Source: an uncultured Marinobacter sp.
Lineage (GTDB): Bacteria > Pseudomonadota > Gammaproteobacteria > Pseudomonadales > Oleiphilaceae
Direction: 5' to 3'
Length of the DNA stretch: 64,000 bases
Assembly: GCF_913055835.1 (NCBI RefSeq)
Contig: NZ_CAJXKQ010000001.1
Location: 62,001 to 126,000 of the forward strand
The position numbers and the translations under genes are program-made. Under the pieces are notes generated by a model that made no database searches, had not been told where the DNA came from, and worked only from the letters and a program-made list of their open reading frames with translations. Within the stretch, counting starts at the first letter, position 1, and the number at the start of each line of letters is the position of its first letter. Positions 9,435 through 17,583 of the stretch are shown here, in pieces.

Positions 9435-9895
9435 CGCTGGTGTAGCTCTCGGATGGCGTCAGCAAGGACGGGGAATGGACCCTCAGTGGGAACACCTGGC
9501 ACCACCTGATTGATTGGCAAGGTTGCCACGGGTGGTGGCGCCACATGCAGTTCGTCCAGCCAGGCTGAAAGCTGCTCTGAAGAGCTTGCATAAACGATTC
9601 GCCCAAGGCCAACCCAGCCATGGGCGGCTGCGCACATCGGGCAGTGTTCGCCGGAGGTATAGACCGTTGAGGCGGCTCGCTCATCCGGAGTCATGTTAGC
9701 AGCTGCCCAACGGGCTATTGCGAACTCGGGGTGCTGGGTTTCGTCTCCACCGGCAGTCTCGTTATGGCCCTCGTACCTGACGGCACCGGTTTCATCCACC
9801 AGCACGGAGCCAAAAGGCGGATTTCCGTTGTCCACTGCCATTGAGGCCAACTCCACACAGCGGGCCAGGTGTTTCATTTCAGTTTCGTAGATCAC
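9404..9895 (-). CDS. Nucleoside/cytidine deaminase family protein
   Basis: The 163-residue protein carries the zinc site of the CDA superfamily: H55-P-E57, with the proton-shuttling glutamate, and C85-P-M-C88 in GEHCPMCAA. The context NGNPPFGSVLVDETG is typical of the guanine/tRNA-adenosine-type branch, which hydrolytically deaminates a base. It starts at a GTG at 9895, preceded by AAGGAGG at five bases. It overlaps the end of the DMT gene on the other strand. It is probably not TadA, because the tRNA-specific C-terminus and surrounding genes are absent. The exact substrate is unknown. Confidence 0.87.
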   Translation of the reverse strand: MIYETEMKHLARCVELASMAVDNGNPPFGSVLVDETGAVRYEGHNETAGGDETQHPEFAIARWAAANMTPDERAASTVYTSGEHCPMCAAAHGWVGLGRIVYASSSEQLSAWLDELHVAPPPVATLPINQVVPGVPTEGPFPVLADAIRELHQRYALAERNKT

Positions 9896-10000
9896 GTTGC
9901 CTCCTTCATTGACCTCGTGCGTCCAGGTAATGCATCCAAAGCATGCGAGCGGCTACGGCTCGCCACAGCTTCCCTCCGTTCAGGATCTGCCGTTACACAT

Positions 10001-10018
10001 AGGAGCGAGCTTGCTCTG
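10001..10018 (+). repeat. REP-like inverted sequence
   Basis: AGGAGCGAGCTTGCTCTG contains the inverted pair GAGC...GCTC and closely resembles the GGAGCGAGCTTGCTC core of REP elements common in Pseudomonas. A second short dyad (GCGAGC...GCTCGC) lies at about 9948-9965. Both lie in the 185-base gap between the deaminase and the truncated pseudoazurin, where I see no gene. Only one copy of this core was noticed in the window, so calling it a repeat rests on knowledge of other genomes. Confidence 0.4.
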
Positions 10019-10071
10019 GCAGTGTATGCCGTCGATCTGTAGTTCCGCCATCATTCAATATCCGCAGACAC

Positions 10072-10419
10072 GATGACAGTGTGTACGAAAAGGCCCTCAT
10101 TGATTCTAAGGCCGAGCCTGGCGATACCGTCAAATTTGTCCTTGTCGATCCAGCCCACAACTCAGTGTCCGTAGAGGTGCCTGAGGGTGCTGAAGGCTGG
10201 CAGGGAGCCATGAATGAGGGCATCACGGTGACCCTGAACGAAGAGGGCGTATACGTTTATAAATGCACGCCTCACGCCGCGTTGAACATGGCCGGTGTCA
10301 TTCAGGTAGGCGAAGCGGTCAATTACGACTCTGCGAAAGCCGCCGTGGATAAGCTCACTGCAGCCGCTGCAACGAACAAGGACCGTCTGACCGGTTACTT
10401 TGAGCAAGTCCAGCAGTAA
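10072..10419 (+). pseudogene. Pseudoazurin-like blue copper protein, 5'-truncated
   Basis: The frame encodes most of a pseudoazurin/amicyanin fold: VYEKALIDSKAEPGDTVKF, the copper histidine in DPAHNS, then the Cys-His pair KCTPH and the methionine ligand in ALNMAG. All four copper ligands are present. The first beta strand, and the signal peptide that a periplasmic electron carrier needs, are missing. The frame upstream of 10072 reads as unrelated residues without a start or a signal. A GTG at 10081 opens the frame but has no good ribosome site. It is most likely a gene whose 5' end was lost by deletion or rearrangement, and a REP-like sequence lies just upstream. A functional cytosolic protein is less likely. 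Confidence 0.7.
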
Positions 10420-10433
10420 GTTAATCGGGATAG

Positions 10434-10462
10434 AGGCCGCTCAGATTAATGCGCGGCCTTTT
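10434..10462 (+). terminator. Rho-independent terminator
   Basis: The stem AGGCCGC / GCGGCCT (10434-10440 and 10453-10459) has a 12-base loop and is followed by TTTT on the + strand. It ends the pseudoazurin remnant, and lies just past the stop of the convergent diguanylate cyclase gene. Confidence 0.75.
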
Positions 10463-10467
10463 CTATT

Positions 10468-11406
10468 CTAATCGAAGACAATTCGATTACGGCCGTCCCG
10501 CTTCGCTTTATAGAGTCGCTGGTCGACCAGATCCAGGAAATCGGCGATGCGGTCGTCGCGTGAGGGAATCACAGTGCCTAGACCCATGCTCATCGTAACC
10601 TTTTTACTGTGCGGGCTGTCTCCTTGTGGAAGCTGTTTCTCGAGAAGCAACTGACGGCAGCGTTCAGCCACTCTGGTGGCAGCTGGTGTGTCCGTTTCGG
10701 GCAAGACGATCACGAATTCCTCACCACCGAACCTTGCCACGAAGTCGCGGGGACGTTGGGCCGCGTTCTCCAGTAGCGTAGCGATTCGTTTGAGACACTC
10801 ATCGCCCTGCAAATGCCCGTAAAGATCGTTGTACGCTTTGAAATTGTCGATATCGAGCAGTATGACTGACAGAGAAGACTGGTGTCGGATGGCGTCGTTC
10901 CAGTTCTCGTTCATGACGGTATCAAACATTCGGCGGTTTGCGACGCCGGTAAGCCCATCCTTGTAAGAGTACTCTTCCAGTTTCTTCTGCAGTGCGACCA
11001 ATTCGTCTTCGGTTTTCTTGCGCTCGCTGATGTCGAACATAAAGCCGATCAGAGCCTCGACATCGCCGTTATCGTCACGCACTACATGCACCACATCCCG
11101 CAACCAGACGTATTCTCCTCGTTCGGTGAGGGCCCGATAGTCCGCCTCATGATCGACTCCGGCCTCGGATTGCGATACGCAGAAATTGACGACCCGCTCC
11201 CGATCTTCGGGGTGCATACGGGTGGCCCAGTCGTCTACGGTTAGCCAGCTGTCCTGGGACCAGCCGAGCAAGGCTTCAATCTGGGGCCCTATGTACTCGA
11301 ATCGCATGGTTCGCCAGTTGATTTTCCAGGGAATCGCTTTGGTTGACTCCAATAAGGTTCTGTAAACGGAGCTATCTTCAACCAGTCCAGCGGGGTTGTC
11401 ACTCAA
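10468..11406 (-). CDS. PAS-GGDEF diguanylate cyclase
   Basis: The 312-residue protein has a PAS fold with its PAC tail (about residues 15-130, ending FMFDISERKK), a short coiled coil, and a GGDEF domain. The active site is G227-G-E-E-F231, and the product-inhibition site RxxD is present at 218-221, five residues upstream as usual. It should therefore make c-di-GMP from two GTP with feedback control. No membrane segment is visible, so the sensor is cytoplasmic. The start is a TTG at 11406 with GGAG nine bases upstream. It is a single gene with no operon partner. Confidence 0.94.
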   Translation of the reverse strand: MSDNPAGLVEDSSVYRTLLESTKAIPWKINWRTMRFEYIGPQIEALLGWSQDSWLTVDDWATRMHPEDRERVVNFCVSQSEAGVDHEADYRALTERGEYVWLRDVVHVVRDDNGDVEALIGFMFDISERKKTEDELVALQKKLEEYSYKDGLTGVANRRMFDTVMNENWNDAIRHQSSLSVILLDIDNFKAYNDLYGHLQGDECLKRIATLLENAAQRPRDFVARFGGEEFVIVLPETDTPAATRVAERCRQLLLEKQLPQGDSPHSKKVTMSMGLGTVIPSRDDRIADFLDLVDQRLYKAKRDGRNRIVFD

Positions 11407-11622
11407 TGCATTTTTCTCCGATTACCGAGCCAGAGCCGCTCTGTGTCTGCGTGATGAACGTAATAGGAACGTTGTCTCCTATGGTTAAGATAAACCAGTT
11501 CCCGCAACAAAAATACCGCTTTTGCCGCTTGCCGGTTTTGGGGATGATCCCGTTGTTTCAGGAGGTGTCACTTTGAGCACTCCTCCCCAAAAACTGTTCA
11601 GAAGATCCCTGTGCTGAAAGTG

Positions 11623-12816
11623 TTACAAACCGGATTCTTTCGCCAAAGCGACCGCCCGCGGCGCGCCCAGGGCGAGAAGCACGGCTCCCGATGAACAGGC
11701 CAGCATGGAAATGGCGATGGTCAGCAGAGTCTGGTCTCCCGAGACGGAAGATAGGGTGCTGACGGCCCCGGCAATGGTGAACTGTGATGCGCCCAACAGG
11801 GCCGCTGCAGTGCCGCTTAGATTGGGGAAAAACTCCATGGCATTGGCCATGTTGTTCGGCACGATGCCGCCCTGGCAGCCGATGGCAACAATGATGCAAC
11901 CGGCCACCAGCCAGAGGGGCCCCTGCAACTGAACGCTGGTGACCAGAGCGACGAGAGCCAGGCATTGGGCAATAACCTGTGCGCGCACCAGCTGCACGGA
12001 GGAGAATCGCCTCAGCAGCGGGCGGTTGATCAGATTCAGCGCAGCCATGAACGCAATGTTGGCGGCGAACAACATGGCGAAGGTGCTGTTGGAGAGCCCA
12101 TACCATTCCTGGTAAATGAATGAGGAGTTAGTGATAAACAACAGCATGGTGCTGAAGCACAGAACCTGAATGCCAATAAAGCGCATGGTGGTTTTGTGCC
12201 TGAGCACCAGCAGGTAATTGGTCACCAGTGAGCGAATGGGCGTGGTTGTTGGCGTGCGCGGTTTAAGTCTCGGGAAAAGCGCCACCTGCAGAGTCAGCAC
12301 CAGAAATGCCGCATAGCCGGCCAGCATCAGGAATATCCAGTGCCACTCGCCCATTGCAAGCATCAGTGAACCCAGCGAGGGTGCCGCAGCGGGCGCTATG
12401 AACATGATCAGGCCAATGAGCCCGAACAGCCGGGCTGCGTCCTGTCCACTGACCTCGTCCCGGACAATGGCAGGAACCGATACTGCACAGAATGCTCCGC
12501 CAATTCCCTGAGCAATCCGCCAGAACACCATGTCGGACAGGGTATCAGCCAGCGATACCATGACTGCACCTGCCATAAAAATCAGCAATCCACCGAAAAG
12601 CACCGGTTTGCGACCGTATCGGTCAGACAGGGGGCCGCCCACCAGCTGGGCGAGGCCCAAGGTGGTTACATAGGCACTGAGCGTGAGCCCTACATGCCCG
12701 TGGTCCACGCCCAGACCGTCTGCAATGTCCGGAAAAGCGGGCAGGTAGGCATCAAGCGCCAACGGCCCCAGTGCCACGGTCATGCCCAGCAGTATCGCCA
12801 GCTGCAGATGGGACAA
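11623..12816 (-). CDS. Bcr/CflA family multidrug MFS transporter
   Basis: The protein has about twelve membrane helices and the Bcr/CflA motifs ALGPLALDAYLPAFPDIA in helix 1, the MFS motif GPLSDRYGRKPVLF in the first loop, and GGAFCAVSVPAIVRDE. It is a proton-driven drug exporter of the inner membrane. I place the start at the TTG at 12816: AAGGAG lies seven bases upstream, and the resulting 397 residues fit the family. The longer frame, which reaches 13131, adds a hydrophilic stretch and would cross the promoter region. An ATG at 12867 is the other possibility. Substrates are unknown. Confidence 0.9.
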   Translation of the reverse strand: MSHLQLAILLGMTVALGPLALDAYLPAFPDIADGLGVDHGHVGLTLSAYVTTLGLAQLVGGPLSDRYGRKPVLFGGLLIFMAGAVMVSLADTLSDMVFWRIAQGIGGAFCAVSVPAIVRDEVSGQDAARLFGLIGLIMFIAPAAAPSLGSLMLAMGEWHWIFLMLAGYAAFLVLTLQVALFPRLKPRTPTTTPIRSLVTNYLLVLRHKTTMRFIGIQVLCFSTMLLFITNSSFIYQEWYGLSNSTFAMLFAANIAFMAALNLINRPLLRRFSSVQLVRAQVIAQCLALVALVTSVQLQGPLWLVAGCIIVAIGCQGGIVPNNMANAMEFFPNLSGTAAALLGASQFTIAGAVSTLSSVSGDQTLLTIAISMLACSSGAVLLALGAPRAVALAKESGL

Positions 12817-13014
12817 AACTGATCTCCTTGAAAGATAGAACCCTAACAATACGCTGGCATATTTCATCAGACCATGTGTATTTTCAGAAATCTCCGTGCA
12901 TGACCGTTGTCGATGGCACGGTGCGAGGGGCTGGTCTAGTCTTTTACGGGGCTGAGTAGAATACAGGAATGTATTCGCCTGCCGACTTTTTTGATCGAAT
13001 GCTCGGGAGGGCAG

Positions 13015-14064
13015 ATGCTGGAATCGTTTGAAGCCGGTTTCAAGGCATGGTTGTGGCCGGGTTTTACGGCGATTCTCGCGGTTGCGATTACCTACATCGT
13101 TTACCGGCTGGCCCTGGCTGTGTTCCGGCATTTTTCAGAGTCCAGAACCGTCATCCGGCTGTTCCTGGATGCCGCTGCCCGTGCTCTTGGCGTGGTTTTT
13201 TGCCTGCTTGCCCTGGCAGGTTCTCTGGAGACTGCCCCACCTGATCTGCCCCTGATGGCTGCAATCCAGCAGGTTACAACCCTGTTGCTTGTGCTCGCCA
13301 TTACCTGGGCGGCCGTCCGACTGACCTCGGCCATAGGTGAGGTCATCGTTGCCCTCAATCCGGTTTTGGAGGGGCAGTGGAAACGCGCTCGCAAGGTCGA
13401 AACCCAGACCCGATTCCTCGTGCGGGCACTGAATATCCTCATCGTTATTATTGGCCTGGGCGCCGCCCTGATGACCTTTGAATCGGTTCAGCACATGGGA
13501 GCCAGCCTGCTGGCCTCTGCCGGCGTTGGCGGCCTGATTCTCGGGTTTGCGGCCCGCCCCGTCCTGAGCAACCTTCTGGCGGGCATGCAGATTGCCCTGA
13601 CCCAGCCCTTCCGTATAGACGATGTGCTGCATGTACAGGGCGAGTGGTGCTGGGTGGAAGAAGTTACAGCCACCTACGTGGTCTTGCGCGTATGGGATCT
13701 GCGCCGCCTGGTAGTTCCACTGCAATGGTTTATCGAAAACCCGTTCCAGAACTGGTCCAGAAATACCTCCGAGTTGCTGGGCACGGTCTTTATCTGGGTG
13801 GACTACACCATGCCGGTTGAGCCGCTCAGGCAGGAGTTCACCCGCTTGCTGAATGAGTCCGGCCTTTGGGATGGCGAATTTTCATCGGTACAGGTAACCG
13901 ATTCCAGTGATCAGGCAATTCAGGTGCGATTTCTGATGAGCGCTGCGGATTCCAGCAAGAACTGGGACCTGAGATGTGCGGTCCGGGAGGGCATGGTAAC
14001 CTTCATCCAGGAGCATTACCCGGCTCAGTTGCCAAGGCTCCGGGCCCGGGTGGTGGAAAACTGA
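13015..14064 (+). CDS. Mechanosensitive ion channel family protein (MscS-like)
   Basis: The 349-residue protein has several N-terminal hydrophobic helices, then the MscS pore and beta domain: ASLLASAGVGGLILGFAARP (glycine/alanine-packed pore helix TM3) and VLSNLLAGMQIALTQPFRIDD. It forms an inner-membrane tension-gated channel. The ATG at 13015 has GGAGGG just upstream and is preferred to the TTG at 12991. The motif WCWVEEVTATYVVLR replaces the usual GxVEEI in the beta domain. The DUF2750 gene follows 60 bases later on the same strand. Confidence 0.92.
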   Translation: MLESFEAGFKAWLWPGFTAILAVAITYIVYRLALAVFRHFSESRTVIRLFLDAAARALGVVFCLLALAGSLETAPPDLPLMAAIQQVTTLLLVLAITWAAVRLTSAIGEVIVALNPVLEGQWKRARKVETQTRFLVRALNILIVIIGLGAALMTFESVQHMGASLLASAGVGGLILGFAARPVLSNLLAGMQIALTQPFRIDDVLHVQGEWCWVEEVTATYVVLRVWDLRRLVVPLQWFIENPFQNWSRNTSELLGTVFIWVDYTMPVEPLRQEFTRLLNESGLWDGEFSSVQVTDSSDQAIQVRFLMSAADSSKNWDLRCAVREGMVTFIQEHYPAQLPRLRARVVEN

Positions 14065-14124
14065 GACTCCATGCTAGTCTCCCACGAATACCCAAATGCA
14101 AACGGCTGGAGCGGCGTACCGCGC

Positions 14125-14508
14125 ATGAGCACTGAAAACCTTGATCAAGTAATCGAAATGGATGGTGAAGAGCGGTATGACTACTTCCTGAGCCATGTAG
14201 CCGAGGAACGGGAAATCTGGATTCTGGTGAATAGCGAAAGCCGGTTCCTCAAGATCGCCTCGGACGACGGCGACGTTGAATATCTGCCGGTATGGCCCAC
14301 CTCGGCTTTTGCCTCCGACTACGCCGACGGCGGCGATGAGCTGACTCCCCGCAGCATTTCACTGCCGGACTTTTTTCGGAAGTGGGTACCCGGCCTGACG
14401 AAGGATGGCCTGGATGTGGGCGTGTTTCCCGGACTGGATAAAACGGTATGGATTACCGAGCCTGCAGAGCTCAAGCAGGACCTTCAGGATGTGATGTCAG
14501 AGTTCTGA
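14125..14508 (+). CDS. DUF2750 domain-containing protein
   Basis: The 127-residue soluble, acidic protein contains the DUF2750 pattern (EERYDYFLSHVAEEREIWIL, then VWPTSAFAS and SLPDFFRKW). The family is widespread in proteobacteria and has no established function. The ATG at 14125 is chosen because the 18 residues encoded upstream look unrelated; GGAGCGG lies a little further upstream than usual. It follows the MscS gene and may be cotranscribed with it. Confidence 0.8.
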   Translation: MSTENLDQVIEMDGEERYDYFLSHVAEEREIWILVNSESRFLKIASDDGDVEYLPVWPTSAFASDYADGGDELTPRSISLPDFFRKWVPGLTKDGLDVGVFPGLDKTVWITEPAELKQDLQDVMSEF

Positions 14509-14517
14509 ATACCGACA

Positions 14518-15321
14518 TTATCGTCTGGCCGGAGCGGAGGCGCTTCCGGCCAGTATGCCGCCGTCGATGTTCAGCTCGATGCCGGTGACGTAGTTTGATT
14601 CGTCTGAGGCGAGGTAAAGCGCAGCATAGGCAACATCCTCGGGTTTTCCCATCCTTCCGATTGGAACGCCAGCTTCTACCTCGGCTATCGCGGCCTCTCT
14701 TGCTTCTCCCTCTCCAAGCATCGCTTCCCACATCGGGCTCATGATGGCGCCGGGATGAATGGAGTTGCACCGGATCGGGTAGCCTTTTTCGGCACAGTAG
14801 AGCGCCACGGTCTTGGTGTGATTCCGGACGCCGGCCTTGCTGGAGGCGTAAGCAGCCGCCCCCGGAATACCAACAATCCCCGATCTTGAGGAAATGTTGA
14901 CGATGCTGGCGGCCCGGGAAGTCTTCATCAGCTTGATCCCATACTTGCAGCCGAGGGCAACACCGTTCAGGTTTGTTGCATGAACGGTCTGCCAGGAATC
15001 AAGATCGAGGTTTTCCGGATCATGAGGCCCGCTACTCTCCAGAAATCCCGTAATGCCGGCGTTATTCACCAGGATGTCCAGGCCCCCGAACTGCTCCTCG
15101 ATAAAGCTGACGCAATGGATCCACTGGGCTTCATCGCTCACGTCCAGATGGAGATAGTGCATGTCGAATTCTGAGCTATCAACGAGTGCCTGACCCTGCT
15201 GATCGTCAATATCTGACACGATGACCTTCGCTCCATGCTTCGCGAACTGAGCGGCGATAGCCTCACCAATGCCTCTGGCCGCTCCGGTAACCAGAGCCGT
15301 TTTGCCATCGAGTCTTCTCAT
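14518..15321 (-). CDS. SDR family oxidoreductase
   Basis: The 267-residue protein has the classical short-chain dehydrogenase pattern: the nucleotide loop TGAARGIGEAIA near residue 12, NNAGI near 90, and catalytic Ser...Tyr-x3-Lys (YASSKAG). The aspartate in VIVSDIDDQQG suggests NAD(H) preference. It oxidises or reduces an alcohol or ketone that cannot be named. Close relatives are cyclohexanol or 3-alpha/beta-hydroxysteroid dehydrogenase-like enzymes. It is convergent with DUF2750 and divergent from trxC. The ATG at 15321 removes a non-homologous 15-residue extension. Confidence 0.92.
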   Translation of the reverse strand: MRRLDGKTALVTGAARGIGEAIAAQFAKHGAKVIVSDIDDQQGQALVDSSEFDMHYLHLDVSDEAQWIHCVSFIEEQFGGLDILVNNAGITGFLESSGPHDPENLDLDSWQTVHATNLNGVALGCKYGIKLMKTSRAASIVNISSRSGIVGIPGAAAYASSKAGVRNHTKTVALYCAEKGYPIRCNSIHPGAIMSPMWEAMLGEGEAREAAIAEVEAGVPIGRMGKPEDVAYAALYLASDESNYVTGIELNIDGGILAGSASAPARR

Positions 15322-15475
15322 CCTGAACCCCTGTATACCTGATGCTTTCCCACTCTTGCTGATCATTATGGCCGCAAACGGCCGGTCTGGCGATGCGAGC
15401 GTGAGCGCAGCGGCTTGATTTCCTGTCGTCTGCCCTGATCATTTTTACCAGTACACACTCTGAGGGTAATGAATC

Positions 15476-15916
15476 ATGACCGACATCCGACACCTGGTTT
15501 GTCCCCACTGCCACAAGGTCAATCGCGTACCGGTGGAGAAACTGTCAGCCGGCGGAAATTGCGGCGCCTGCAAACAGCCGCTGTGGCCGGATCAGGTTCT
15601 GGAACTCACAGACCAGAGCTTTGCAGCCCATACCGGGCGTAGTGATTTACCGGTGCTGGTGGACTTCTGGGCGAGCTGGTGTGGCCCGTGCAAAATGATG
15701 GCACCGCAGTTTGAACAGGCCGCGAAAGATTGGCGGGGCAAAGTGCGCTTTGCCAAGCTCAATACCGAACAGGCCCAGGGCCCTGCCAGCCAGTTTGGCA
15801 TTCGTAGCATCCCCACAATGATCCTGTTCCAGAATGGCCGGGAAGTGGCCCGCCAGAGCGGCGCCATGAATCAGGCGCAGATCAGTCAATGGCTGCAGTC
15901 CAAGGGAATTCGCTAG
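15476..15916 (+). CDS. trxC: Thioredoxin TrxC (thioredoxin 2)
   Basis: The 146-residue protein combines an N-terminal zinc finger (C9-P-H-C12 and C29-G-A-C32) with a thioredoxin domain bearing the W68-CGPC-72 active site. That architecture defines TrxC. It is a cytoplasmic disulfide reductase recycled by thioredoxin reductase, and in E. coli it is induced by OxyR under peroxide stress. No OxyR site was identified here. It is monocistronic: an uninterrupted hairpin (GCCCTGC TAAT GCAGGGC, 15971-15988) lies downstream. Confidence 0.95.
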   Translation: MTDIRHLVCPHCHKVNRVPVEKLSAGGNCGACKQPLWPDQVLELTDQSFAAHTGRSDLPVLVDFWASWCGPCKMMAPQFEQAAKDWRGKVRFAKLNTEQAQGPASQFGIRSIPTMILFQNGREVARQSGAMNQAQISQWLQSKGIR

Positions 15917-15970
15917 CCCGGAAAGGCTGTATTTTCTTTGGCCGGTCATAAAAACGCCATAATTGCTGAG

Positions 15971-15988
15971 GCCCTGCTAATGCAGGGC
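15971..15988 (+). terminator. Strong hairpin downstream of trxC
   Basis: A perfect 7-bp stem, GCCCTGC / GCAGGGC with loop TAAT, lies 55 bases after the trxC stop. There is no T tract, so it may be a Rho-dependent end or an mRNA stability element rather than an intrinsic terminator. Confidence 0.45.
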
Positions 15989-16011
15989 TGAATGCACCTA
16001 TCCGAGCTGTT

Positions 16012-16040
16012 CCCACAAAGTTATCCACAGTTTTTGTGGG
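16012..16040 (+). promoter_or_regulatory. DnaA box inside an inverted repeat
   Basis: A perfect DnaA box, TTATCCACA, is at 16021-16029. It lies in the loop of an 8-bp inverted repeat, CCCACAAA (16012-16019) and TTTGTGGG (16033-16040). It stands alone between trxC and the binding-protein gene; no cluster of boxes or AT-rich unwinding element is present, so it is not an origin. It could titrate DnaA or regulate the next gene, or be chance. Confidence 0.35.
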
Positions 16041-16173
16041 TAACGCTGAGTTCTCAACAATGTCGACTTTGTTATGGCTTGTGGCCGGAATTCGAGCCAA
16101 ACTGTCTTGAACTGGCAAGGCAGAGTCGGGCAAGCGACGGCCTTACCCGATTGATCATTCCAACGAGGACAGA

Positions 16174-16890
16174 ATGAGAGTAGTCCTGTTTTTCATCATG
16201 GCATTCTGGCTCCTACCAGTTCATTCCCAAACTCTTGAGGTTATGGGTTCGGATGAGGGCTTTCTTCCGTTCTATTACGGCAACGACCTCAACGAGGGCG
16301 TTCTGGTGAAGGTGATCAACGACTTCACCGCGGAGACTGGTATCTCTGCCGATTTCATTCCGATGACTCGCAAACGCCAGGCCTGGGCTCTGGAACGAGG
16401 CCTGGCCAACGCGGTGTTCGCCAACCCGCTTTGGATGCCTCTGCCGGACCGAATGCACGCCGTAGGGCCGGTAATGACCTGGCGTGACCGCGTGTTCGCG
16501 CAACCCGGCCAACAGCCCGACTCCTTCGATGACCTCAATGGAGGTATCTGTCTTCGCAGATGGTTTGTCTACAGTGATCGAATCGAGCAACGGATCGGGA
16601 GCCAACTGGTGCGCCATGACGCCTACAACGCCCGGCAGATGCTGCAAATGTTTCTGCACAAAAGGTGCGATTACATTGTCATGAACGAAGCGGAGTTCCG
16701 GTTCCTGGCAACGCTGGGGGACGTCGATCCAGAGCGTTACAGCACGGAACTGATAGACGCCGAATGGCCGGTCTATCTTGGGATACTCAAAAACGAGACG
16801 GCTTTAATTGAGGCGGCGGAGGCCTTTTTCTCTACCTACACGATTGATGTGGAGGCCATGCTACCCAAACTGCCGCGGCCAGAACTTTAA
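16174..16890 (+). CDS. Periplasmic solute-binding-like protein (ABC SBP family 3 fold)
   Basis: The 238-residue protein has a signal peptide (MRVVLFFIMAFWLLPVHSQ) and the pattern of family-3 solute-binding proteins: LEVMGSDEGFLPFYY at the start, then KVINDFTAETGISADFIPM, and LGILKNETALIEAAEAF near the end. Many such orphan proteins in marine gammaproteobacteria have no transporter beside them and are poorly understood. Here the next gene overlaps it (TAATG at 16888-16892) and encodes a small membrane protein rather than a permease. GAGGACAGA precedes the ATG. The ligand is unknown. Confidence 0.75.
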   Translation: MRVVLFFIMAFWLLPVHSQTLEVMGSDEGFLPFYYGNDLNEGVLVKVINDFTAETGISADFIPMTRKRQAWALERGLANAVFANPLWMPLPDRMHAVGPVMTWRDRVFAQPGQQPDSFDDLNGGICLRRWFVYSDRIEQRIGSQLVRHDAYNARQMLQMFLHKRCDYIVMNEAEFRFLATLGDVDPERYSTELIDAEWPVYLGILKNETALIEAAEAFFSTYTIDVEAMLPKLPRPEL

Positions 16891-17357
16891 TGGTGAAAGG
16901 TCTGGCCTTTCTCATAGCCTTAACCTTCATCTGCGTTGTCATGGCATTGGTCGTCTGGTCGAGGCTCAAACCAGATGCAAAGCCCGACAAACAGGAATCT
17001 GAGGTACGTGCCCAGCGGGCTGCCGCATTTTTTGCACAGGCCGGCCATTGGGCAAACTCAGTAGTCAATGTCGTTATTGGTGTTTTGCTTGGGGTGGCAA
17101 TAAACGGTTTGGTTCAATTGATGTTTACCGGGGCTTGGGCGGCGGTGTTCAACATTGCAGTGTTGTCCGCTGTACTGTTTTTTATCGTGTTCTTGCATGA
17201 CCGCTTGGGTAAAAAGCTCTTTCCGAGTGGTATACGACCAGCACGTGGATCGGAGGGAGAGCGTAAAACACCGCTGTTGCGTCGTCTTAGCTTGCCTGCA
17301 GGTGTTGTCTTCACCAGTCTCGGCCTGGATGATTACTTCTCTGACTGGCTCTTTTGA
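16890..17357 (+). CDS. Hypothetical membrane protein, translationally coupled to the binding protein
   Basis: I do not recognise this 155-residue protein. It has an N-terminal hydrophobic helix (LAFLIALTFICVVMALVVW), a basic cytoplasmic segment, and two further hydrophobic stretches (VVNVVIGVLLGVAINGLV and AAVFNIAVLSAVLFFIVFL). The C-terminus is basic and soluble. Its ATG overlaps the stop of the preceding solute-binding gene, so the two are probably made together. It ends just before a copy of the dispersed repeat, at the left edge of the accessory region. Confidence 0.6.
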   Translation: MVKGLAFLIALTFICVVMALVVWSRLKPDAKPDKQESEVRAQRAAAFFAQAGHWANSVVNVVIGVLLGVAINGLVQLMFTGAWAAVFNIAVLSAVLFFIVFLHDRLGKKLFPSGIRPARGSEGERKTPLLRRLSLPAGVVFTSLGLDDYFSDWLF

Positions 17358-17402
17358 GTCCCTTGGTGTCCCGAACCCGCCGCATAGAATTATCCCAAAT
17401 CT

Positions 17403-17461
17403 GGGCGTTCGTTTTGAAACCAGGCCGGGCTTTCCAAGCTCTTAAACAAAAGCGGACATTC
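17403..17461. repeat. Dispersed palindromic repeat, copy 1 (diverged)
   Basis: The right arm TTAAACAAAAGCGGACATT is nearly identical to the copies at 25.6 and 40.6 kb. The left arm (GTTCGTTTTGAAACCAGG) is a diverged version of their TCCGCTTTGCGACCAGG. The two arms are inverted relative to each other. It lies in the 226-base gap between the small membrane protein and the Sm_multidrug_ex gene, where no other feature is seen. Confidence 0.6.
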
Positions 17462-17583
17462 GCACCGAGCCGTGCCATAGCCAATATTCCAGAAGACGCA
17501 CTCACTATTCTCCGATGTCGGCATATTCAACGGACATCTCATATCAAGTCAGTTTCTATTCCGCAATGGAGTCGCGCACGCCC

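Noticed and set aside
13135..13725. Long antisense frame (196 codons) across the MscS gene
   Set aside because: It is opposite a well-supported channel gene, and its composition (glutamine- and glycine-rich) is that of a high-GC shadow frame.
16021..16029. Replication origin at the DnaA box
   Set aside because: Only one box is present, and there is no AT-rich unwinding region or dnaA/gidA/parAB neighbourhood.
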